From Candidatus Spyradosoma merdigallinarum (lineage in GTDB: Bacteria; Verrucomicrobiota; Verrucomicrobiia; Opitutales; UBA953), in contig DVOG01000158.1 of assembly GCA_018713755.1 (NCBI GenBank), positions 1 to 10,973 on the forward strand: a stretch of 10,973 nt of DNA, written 5' to 3'. The notes beneath the pieces were generated by a model, which was not told the DNA's origin, searched no databases, and worked only from the letters and a program-made list of their open reading frames with translations. The position numbers and the translations under genes are program-made. This document shows, one piece after another, positions 6,300-10,973 of this stretch. How positions within the stretch are numbered: position 1 is the stretch's first letter; every line of letters begins with the position of its first letter.

Positions 6300-8090
6300 T
6301 CAGGACAAAGTCGAAGGTTCGGAAAAATCGTCCGGCAGCACGGAGTTGACGAACAGCGTCATACGCTCCTGGATGTTCTTCGGCTCAGGCTCCGTCAGCA
6401 CGTCGCGGGCGAGTTTCTGCATGGACGCGGAATCCGCATGGCGGAGAATGTAGCGGATTTTCGGCGCGGAGGAAGCCGTCATGCTCAGCGCGTCGACGCC
6501 CATGCCCGCCAGCAGCGGCGCGAACGCCGGCTCCCCGGCGATTTCGCCGCAGACGGCGCAGGGAATCCTTTTGCGGTGGGCCGATTTCACGGTGTAGTAA
6601 ATCAGCTTCAGCACGGCGGGATGATACGGGTTGTAAAGGTGGGAAATCTTTTCGTTCCCGCGGTCGACCGCCAGCGTGTACTGCGTCAGGTCGTTCGTGC
6701 CGATGCTCAGAAAATCCGCTTCCTCGGCGATGTCTTCCGCGATGACGGCAGCGGCCGGAATCTCGATCATCGCGCCGACGGAAATGTTCTCGTCGAACTT
6801 TTCTCCGCGAGCGCGAAGCTCGTCCTTCGCCTCTTCGAGAATTTCCTTCGCGGCGACGACTTCCTCCACGGAACTGATCATCGGGAACATGATTTTCATG
6901 TTCCCGTACGCGGACGCCCGCAAAATCGCGCGCAGCTGATCCTTGAAAATGTCGCGGAATTCCAGGCAGAAGCGAATCGCGCGGAAACCCATGAACGGAT
7001 TCTCCTCGTTCGTGAGAAGACTGCTGGAAATGAGCTTGTCCCCGCCGATGTCCACCGTGCGGACGATGACGCTGCTCGTCTTCGGGAGCGCCTCCACCAC
7101 GCCGCGATATTCCTCGAACTGCAGCTCTTCCGACGGAAATCGGTCGCAACGCAGAAAAACGCCTTCGGAGCGGAAAAGTCCGACGTTTTCCAGCCGGTAT
7201 TTTTTCACCGCCTCCGCGTCCGCCGCGCAGCTGATGTTCGCCTCCAGATGAAATTTTTTGCCGTCTCTCGTGACGTCCGGCATCCCGATTTCCTTTTCGA
7301 TGACGGCGGCGAGGCGGGAACGCTGGCGGGAAATCGTCGAATAGCACGCGAGCGTTTTCGGCGAAGGATTGATGTAGACGATGCCTTTTTCGCCGTCGAC
7401 GAGAATGTCGTCGTCCTGCGCGATGCGCAGCGTCGCGTTGCGCAGCCCGACGACGGCGGGAATGCCCATGCCGCGCGCGACGATCGCCGCGTGGCTCGTG
7501 CGGTTGCCCATGTCCGTGAGCAGCGCCAGCACGCTGGATCGCTCGAACATCGTCGTCTCCGACGGCGTCAAATCCTCCGCGACGATGATGCGCTGCGAAA
7601 AACGATCCGATGCGCCTTGAAGCGAAATGCCGAGCAGATTTTTCAGCACGCGCTGCGTGACGTCGCGGATGTCGGACACGCGCTCCTTGAGATAGCTGTC
7701 GTCGAGTCCGACGAAAAATTCGATGTAGCGCCGCGCCGTGGAGTTGAAGCAGTGCTCGGCGTTCAGCCCTGTGGCGGCCATCGCTTTGAGCGTTTCGCCG
7801 ACGACGGCGGGATCGTCCAGCACGAGCAGATGCGCGTCGAAAATGTCCGCCTCCGCCGAGGCGCCGCGGGCACGCACGTCTTCGGCGAGCGAAGCGATCT
7901 GCTTCCGGGTTTCCTCCAGGGCTTTTTCAAAGCGGCGGACTTCCTTTTCCCTGTCCGATTCTCCGATTTTGTAGCAAGGCACCTCTTCAATGCTGCGCTG
8001 CAGAAAAACGAACGCTTTTCCGTGCACGACGCCGGGAGAGCAGCCGACGCCCTGAAGACGGAATTCCTGCTTCTGAAAATCTTCGCTCAT
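6300..8090 (-). CDS. ptsI: Phosphoenolpyruvate-protein phosphotransferase (PTS enzyme I)
   Basis: The 596-residue product autophosphorylates from phosphoenolpyruvate and passes the phosphate to HPr, starting the sugar phosphotransferase cascade in the cytoplasm. The phospho-histidine is H200 in GNRTSHAAIVARGMGIPAVVG. In the C-terminal PEP-binding barrel, DIGGDK (about 347-352), EENPFMGFRAIR (about 362), GAMIEIPAAA (about 439), SIGTNDLTQYTLAVDRGN (about 462) and the active cysteine C514 in CAVCGEIAGEP are seen. The motif usually written GL(L/F)RTEF reads GLFRSEGVF (R307 kept), a mild deviation. No N-terminal GAF domain is present, so it is the sugar-type enzyme rather than the nitrogen-type PtsP. 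I chose ATG 8090 because family similarity (RLQGVGCSPGVVHGKA) begins just after it; upstream codons resemble nothing. No ptsH lies in the window. ATTCCGC stands three bases before the ATG and no Shine-Dalgarno is seen. Confidence 0.95.
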   Translation of the reverse strand: MSEDFQKQEFRLQGVGCSPGVVHGKAFVFLQRSIEEVPCYKIGESDREKEVRRFEKALEETRKQIASLAEDVRARGASAEADIFDAHLLVLDDPAVVGETLKAMAATGLNAEHCFNSTARRYIEFFVGLDDSYLKERVSDIRDVTQRVLKNLLGISLQGASDRFSQRIIVAEDLTPSETTMFERSSVLALLTDMGNRTSHAAIVARGMGIPAVVGLRNATLRIAQDDDILVDGEKGIVYINPSPKTLACYSTISRQRSRLAAVIEKEIGMPDVTRDGKKFHLEANISCAADAEAVKKYRLENVGLFRSEGVFLRCDRFPSEELQFEEYRGVVEALPKTSSVIVRTVDIGGDKLISSSLLTNEENPFMGFRAIRFCLEFRDIFKDQLRAILRASAYGNMKIMFPMISSVEEVVAAKEILEEAKDELRARGEKFDENISVGAMIEIPAAAVIAEDIAEEADFLSIGTNDLTQYTLAVDRGNEKISHLYNPYHPAVLKLIYYTVKSAHRKRIPCAVCGEIAGEPAFAPLLAGMGVDALSMTASSAPKIRYILRHADSASMQKLARDVLTEPEPKNIQERMTLFVNSVLPDDFSEPSTLS

Positions 8091-8098
8091 TGAGCGGA

Positions 8099-8104
8099 AT
8101 AATA
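8099..8104 (-). promoter_or_regulatory. Candidate -10 element of ptsI
   Basis: On the minus strand TATTAT (5 of 6 to TATAAT) ends eight bases before the ptsI ATG, so transcription would start about two bases upstream of the start codon. No good -35 lies at 17 bases (CTCGAC); TTGAAT lies 24 bases away, too far. The motif may therefore be fortuitous or need an activator. Confidence 0.3.
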
Positions 8105-8193
8105 TCGCGCCGCGGCGAAAAGTCGAGCATTCAACGCCGTTCCCGCATTCCCGGAATCCGCGCGAATACCCGTTCCCGCGGCGTTCTTCCGTG

Positions 8194-8222
8194 TTGAAAA
8201 ACGCGGCGGAATGCGCCATGAT
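8194..8222 (+). promoter_or_regulatory. Promoter of tRNA-Arg
   Basis: TTGAAA (8194-8199), 17 bases, then CATGAT (8217-8222), matching consensus at 5 of 6 and 4 of 6 positions. The tRNA 5' end at 8248 follows after 25 bases, giving a leader of about 19 bases for RNase P to remove. Confidence 0.5.
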
Positions 8223-8247
8223 TTTCATTTTCGGTTTTCCGGAATCC

Positions 8248-8323
8248 GGGGGATTAGCTCAGCGGATAGAGCAACGGTTTTCTAAACCGTCGGTCGCAGG
8301 TTCGAATCCTGCATCCCCTGCCA
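8248..8323 (+). tRNA. tRNA-Arg (anticodon TCT)
   Basis: A 76-base cloverleaf with encoded CCA. The acceptor stem pairs GGGGGAT with ATCCCCT (the first pair is G-U) and the discriminator is G. The D arm is GCTC-AGCGGATA-GAGC. The anticodon stem pairs ACGGT with ACCGT around the loop TTTCTAA, giving anticodon TCT for the arginine codons AGA/AGG. The T arm GCAGG-TTCGAAT-CCTGC is perfect. It has its own promoter and a terminator just downstream. Confidence 0.96.
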
Positions 8324-8356
8324 GCCGGCGGAAACGGCATCCGCCGCCTTTTCTTT
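8324..8356 (+). terminator. Terminator of tRNA-Arg
   Basis: cggcgga (8326-8332) pairs with tccgccg (8340-8346) around a 7-base loop, followed after two C by TTTTCTTT (8349-8356). It begins right behind the CCA end. The T-tract is interrupted by one C, so it is a moderate terminator. Confidence 0.6.
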
Positions 8357-8379
8357 CCCCTGCTCCCGCAAACAAAGCC

Positions 8380-8408
8380 TTGACGCGCGTTCCCGCAAAA
8401 AAGAGAAT
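8380..8408 (+). promoter_or_regulatory. Promoter of infA
   Basis: TTGACG (8380-8385, 5 of 6 to consensus), 17 bases, then GAGAAT (8403-8408, 4 of 6). Transcription would start near 8415 and give a leader of about 25 bases. The AGAAT-type -10 is shared with tRNA-Val, fabV and the rny candidate. A copy of GTTCCCGC lies in the spacer (8389-8396). Confidence 0.5.
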
Positions 8409-8439
8409 AGCGCCTTTCGCATTTTACAAGACAAACAGA

Positions 8440-8721
8440 ATGGCAGACGGACTCATCGAAATCGAAGGCAAAGTCATCGCAGTTCTTCCCGGAACGCTGT
8501 TCCGCATCGAGCTGCCGAACAAGCACGTGGTTCTCGGACACATTTCCGGGAAGCTCCGCAAGAACTTCATCAAAATCGTCGCCGGCGACATGGTCCGCGT
8601 GGAAATGGATCCCAAGGATCTGACGCAGGCGCGCATCATCTACCGCCTGCGCAACGCGTCTCCCGCCGTCCAGCAGATGCAGTCGCAGCTGCACAGCGCG
8701 GCGGCGGCGCGACGGCGCTGA
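8440..8721 (+). CDS. infA: Translation initiation factor IF-1 with C-terminal extension
   Basis: The first 71 residues are a full IF-1: one S1/OB-fold that binds the ribosomal A site during initiation and assists IF-2 and IF-3. Visible family residues include IEIEGKV, LPGTLFRIEL, HVVLGHISGKLRKNFIKI, GDMVRVEM and the ending LTQARIIYRLR. IF-1 usually ends there at about 72 residues. This one continues for 22 more, NASPAVQQMQSQLHSAAAAR plus RR, a Gln/Ala-rich stretch with a basic end. The stop is in frame and the extension shows no frameshift. The ATG is the only start consistent with the family; it is preceded by an A-rich leader (acaagacaaacag) without a Shine-Dalgarno. Single-gene transcript: own promoter upstream and a strong terminator downstream. 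Confidence 0.95.
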   Translation: MADGLIEIEGKVIAVLPGTLFRIELPNKHVVLGHISGKLRKNFIKIVAGDMVRVEMDPKDLTQARIIYRLRNASPAVQQMQSQLHSAAAARRR

Positions 8722-8762
8722 CTTTCCCGCCCGCGCGGCGATTCCCGCGCTCCGCTTTTTGC

Positions 8763-8801
8763 CGTTCCCGCGCGCATCGTCCGCGGGAACGTTTTCGTTT
8801 T
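8763..8801 (+). terminator. Rho-independent terminator of infA
   Basis: cgttcccgcg (8763-8772) and cgcgggaacg (8782-8791) form a perfect 10-bp stem with a 9-base loop, followed by TTTTCGTTTT. Both arms are the repeated word. It lies 42 bases after the infA stop. Confidence 0.88.
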
Positions 8802-8826
8802 CCTTTCTCGCGGGAGAGAAAAAACG

Positions 8827-8854
8827 CGCGCATTCTTGATTGAAAAAATGCGCG
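8827..8854. repeat. Inverted repeat upstream of the TPR gene
   Basis: cgcgcatt (8827-8834) and aatgcgcg (8847-8854) are perfect complements with a 12-base loop, and TTGATT (8836-8841) lies in the loop as a possible -35. It could be an operator or a leader stem. No good -10 stands at 16-18 bases from TTGATT (TTAGCG is 20 away), so I do not call a promoter for the TPR gene. Confidence 0.35.
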
Positions 8855-8923
8855 GGAACGCTTAGCGTAAACGGACTCGACAGTTCTTTTTCCCGAAATT
8901 TCTTTCCGTTAAAAATTACTCCC

Positions 8924-10309
8924 ATGCCCAAAGTTCTTCTCAAAGACATCGACCCCCGCGAACAAAAGCAGATTGCCGCCGCGGAAACCGCCATCGCGCG
9001 CGGGAACCCGCAATTCGCCGTCGAAACCTGCCAGGCCGTTCTCGGCCGGCATCCGGAATGCACGGAAGTGCGCCGCATCCTCCGCCGCGCGGAAAAAGCC
9101 GCCTGCGGGAACAAGCCCGCCGGCGGCGGGCTGGGAAAATTCCTGTCCTCCGTTTCTCTCGCCGGGAAATCTTCCATCGCGAAAACCGACCCCTCGGCGG
9201 CGATGGAACACGCCGAAAAAATGCTGGCGAAAAATCCTTTCGACATCCCCGGGAACAAGCTGCTCGCCTCCGCCGCGGAAACGCTCGGCATGTGGGACGT
9301 CGTCGCCCTCGCTTATGAGGAAATCGCCGCCGCCGAGCCGAAGACGGAAAACTACAGGCTGCTCGTCAACGCCTACATGAACGACGAAGACGGCGAGCGC
9401 GCGGAAAAAGCCGTCAACGCCGCGCTGAAAAAATTCCCCGGCGACGGCGACCTGCAGGAGCTCGCGCGCCAGGTTTCCGTCAAGATGACCATGAAAAAAA
9501 GCTGGGACGACGACGGAGACTACCGCAGCAAAATCGCCGACAAGGAAAAAGCGCTCGAACTCGAAAAGAAATCGCGCGTCGTTTCCGATGCGGAGTCGGC
9601 GGCGGCGGAAATTCCCAAGCTGCTCGAATCCGCGCAGGCCGATCCCGAAAACACGCAGATTTTCCGCGATCTTTCCCGCTGCTACAAAATCGCCGGCGAC
9701 CTCAACGCCGCGATTTGGGCCATCCAGCAGGCGCGGAAAACGACGAACGGCAAAACCGACGCGACGCTCGAAAAGCTCGAACATTCGCTCACGACGGAAA
9801 ATTACGAAAGCTGCATCCGCGCCGCGGAAAAAGCCGTCGCCGAAAACCCGGGCAACAAGGAATTCGCCGATTACCTGGAACAGCTTCGCGCCGCGGAAAA
9901 GAATTACAAGCTTCAGGCGATCAAGACGCTCGTCGAAAAATACCCGAACGACTACAATTACCGCTATGACCTGGGGCTCATGCTCCTCGCGAACGGCGAC
10001 GTCAACGGAGCGATCCGCGAACTGCAGCTCGCGCAGCGTTCCCCGAAAAACCGGCACCTCGCGATGCTCAACCTCGGACGCGCGTTCATCGCCGGCGGGA
10101 AATACGACCTCGCCGCAGACCAGCTGGCCGTCGCCAAGAGCGAACTCGGCATGATGAACGACATGAAGAAAGACGTCATCTACGAACTCGCGCACGCCCT
10201 GGAAAAATCCGGCAAGCGCGACGAAGCCGTCGCCGAATACAAGACGCTTTACATGGCGGATTCGACGTACAAGGACGTCGCCGAGAAAATCAACGCGATT
10301 TACAAATAA
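8924..10309 (+). CDS. Cytoplasmic tetratricopeptide-repeat (TPR) protein of unknown function
   Basis: A 461-residue protein I cannot name. It consists of helical TPR-like repeats: about 12-45, 89-140 and 141-173, then a charged segment (about 185-222, with KKSWDDDGDYRSKIADKEKA), then 227-275 and a denser C-terminal block (about 342-460). Typical TPR positions are seen in YRYDLGLMLLANGDVNGAIR, LAMLNLGRAFIAGGKYDLAA and VIYELAHALEKSGKRDEAVA. The N terminus (MPKVLLKDIDPREQKQ) is not a signal peptide and no membrane segment is visible, so it should be a cytoplasmic scaffold. A Gly-rich linker (GGGLGKF) lies near 67-73. ATG 8924 is chosen over a start codon 28 codons upstream because that extension runs through the inverted repeat and has no TPR character. 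It precedes gmhA by 33 bases without a terminator, so the two are probably co-transcribed. Confidence 0.85.
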   Translation: MPKVLLKDIDPREQKQIAAAETAIARGNPQFAVETCQAVLGRHPECTEVRRILRRAEKAACGNKPAGGGLGKFLSSVSLAGKSSIAKTDPSAAMEHAEKMLAKNPFDIPGNKLLASAAETLGMWDVVALAYEEIAAAEPKTENYRLLVNAYMNDEDGERAEKAVNAALKKFPGDGDLQELARQVSVKMTMKKSWDDDGDYRSKIADKEKALELEKKSRVVSDAESAAAEIPKLLESAQADPENTQIFRDLSRCYKIAGDLNAAIWAIQQARKTTNGKTDATLEKLEHSLTTENYESCIRAAEKAVAENPGNKEFADYLEQLRAAEKNYKLQAIKTLVEKYPNDYNYRYDLGLMLLANGDVNGAIRELQLAQRSPKNRHLAMLNLGRAFIAGGKYDLAADQLAVAKSELGMMNDMKKDVIYELAHALEKSGKRDEAVAEYKTLYMADSTYKDVAEKINAIYK

Positions 10310-10342
10310 TCCCTTCTTCGCGCGCCCCTTCCCGTTCCCGCC

Positions 10343-10969
10343 GTGAAAACGTTCCCGCAAATCGAAAAGCTGCTTTCCCGCCTTCCCGTCCTCGAACCCT
10401 GCGGGAACGACATTCGCCGCGCGGTCGACGCGCTCGCGGAAACGTTCCGCCGCGGAGGAAAACTCCTGATCTGCGGGAACGGCGGAAGCGCCGCGGACGC
10501 CGACCACATTTCCGGCGAACTGCTGAAAGGCTTCTGCTCGAAGCGCCCGCTGAAGCCCGCCGCGCGGGAACGCCTCGGCGAAGCGCTCGCCGCCGAGCTG
10601 CAGGACGCCCTGCCCGCGATCCCGCTGCACAGCCTCGGCGCCATCAACACGGCGTGGCTGAACGACTGCAACCCGTATTACGGCTACGCGCAGCTCGTCT
10701 GGGGGCTCGGCCGCGAAGGCGACGCGCTGCTGGGCATTTCCACGTCCGGAAACTCGAAAAACGTCGGCTTCGCCATGGAAACCGCGCGAGGGAAAGGTCT
10801 GACGACCATCGGGCTCTCCGGGGCGGACGGCGGACGGCTCAAGACGCTCGCCGACGTCTGCATTCGCGTTCCCGCGACGGAAACGTTCAAAATCCAGGAA
10901 CTGCATCTGCCCGTCTATCACGCGATTTGCCTCGAGCTCGAGGACATTTTCTTCGGGGAGAAAAAATAA
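10343..10969 (+). CDS. gmhA: Phosphoheptose isomerase-like SIS-domain protein
   Basis: The 208-residue SIS protein matches GmhA, which turns sedoheptulose 7-phosphate into D-glycero-heptose 7-phosphate, the entry to ADP-heptose for lipopolysaccharide core or glycoprotein heptose. The phosphosugar site is seen in CGNGGSAADADHISGEL (from C44) and GISTSGNSKNV (from G131). The zinc ligands known from the family appear as H55, E59, Q185 and H193, the last two in QELHLPVYHAIC. Compared with enterobacterial GmhA (about 192) it has an extra segment at about 66-95, KRPLKPAARERLGEALAAEL onward, a variant seen in related SIS isomerases. The start is GTG, with TTCCCGCC directly before it. Five copies of the repeated word are in the gene (10351, 10401, 10473, 10564, 10868), the densest coding region for it. 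Exact substrate is inferred from the metal ligands. Confidence 0.85.
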   Translation: MKTFPQIEKLLSRLPVLEPCGNDIRRAVDALAETFRRGGKLLICGNGGSAADADHISGELLKGFCSKRPLKPAARERLGEALAAELQDALPAIPLHSLGAINTAWLNDCNPYYGYAQLVWGLGREGDALLGISTSGNSKNVGFAMETARGKGLTTIGLSGADGGRLKTLADVCIRVPATETFKIQELHLPVYHAICLELEDIFFGEKK

Positions 10970-10973
10970 TCCG

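Larger units (their letters stand above)
58..10875. repeat. Dispersed over-represented word GTTCCCGC (extended CGTTCCCGC)
   Basis: I count 38 exact copies of GTTCCCGC or its complement. Plus-strand starts: 58, 628, 918, 1226, 1422, 1890, 2836, 2953, 3013, 3318, 3721, 4926, 6209, 6225, 6248, 6654, 8139, 8172, 8389, 8764, 10334, 10351, 10868. Complement starts: 804, 1636, 2568, 3039, 4892, 4962, 6266, 7314, 8783, 8852, 9000, 9105, 10401, 10473, 10564. In 33 of them the base before G is C, so the core is CGTTCCCGC. Composition alone predicts about one copy. Eighteen lie in about 1.4 kb of spacer and 20 in about 9.5 kb of genes. Copies are single and unspaced, not a tandem or CRISPR array, and no protein family explains them. 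Confidence 0.9.

Noticed and set aside
6438..8093. Long + strand open frame opposite ptsI
   Set aside because: It is an antisense shadow of a full-length enzyme I with every catalytic motif; its own translation resembles no protein.
8091..8228. N-terminal extension of ptsI by 46 residues
   Set aside because: It runs through the divergent spacer with its palindrome, into the tRNA-Arg promoter, and has no enzyme I character.
58..10875. CRISPR array or tandem repeat as the cause of the repeated word
   Set aside because: The repeat unit is only 8-9 bases, the spacing is irregular from tens to hundreds of bases, both orientations occur, and copies lie inside conserved genes.
58..10875. Replication-strand polarity signal (KOPS/Chi type) for the word
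   Set aside because: The orientation ratio of 23 to 15 is not skewed enough in this window to support it; it is not excluded genome-wide.

Overview
This is a GC-rich bacterial chromosome segment of housekeeping genes. No phage, IS element, CRISPR array or plasmid gene is visible. Two traits hint at a diderm of the PVC group (Lentisphaerota/Verrucomicrobiota): no gene start has a Shine-Dalgarno sequence, and a heptose-pathway isomerase, FabV and both RNase R and RNase Y are present. No rRNA or marker tree can be read here, so the placement is tentative.

Layout on the + strand: the 3' end of a saccharopine/carboxynorspermidine dehydrogenase-like gene (1-210); a gene-free stretch (211-662) holding a hairpin and a strong terminator; RNase R (663-2999); tRNA-Val(CAC) on the minus strand with its own promoter and terminator (3057-3133); RNase Y (3327-4874); and the enoyl-ACP reductase FabV (4996-6189). 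A perfect bidirectional terminator separates fabV from the convergent ptsI (6300-8090, minus). Divergent from ptsI come tRNA-Arg(TCT) (8248-8323), translation initiation factor IF-1 (8440-8721), a TPR protein (8924-10309) and a GmhA-like SIS isomerase (10343-10969). The themes are RNA turnover (rnr, rny), translation (two tRNAs, infA), fatty-acid synthesis, sugar transport phosphorylation and envelope sugar supply. Only the TPR gene and gmhA look like a clear operon.

The most unusual signal is not a gene. The word CGTTCCCGC / GCGGGAACG saturates the window: I count 38 exact copies of its 8-base core, GTTCCCGC, on both strands, against about one expected from composition. It lies in every reading frame inside genes, is about six times denser between genes, and forms the stems of three terminators and of other inverted pairs. 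This resembles the architecture of DNA uptake sequences, or of highly iterated words such as cyanobacterial HIP1, but I know of no description of this word.

A second signal concerns gene starts. Five of seven starts have TTCCCGCC or a close variant 0-3 bases upstream of the start codon. For rnr and fabV a TTGCGN hexamer, a 17-base spacer and an AAT-ending -10 hexamer sit at identical distances from the ATG, predicting a 5' leader of about four bases. IF-1 in the same window carries a C-terminal extension.
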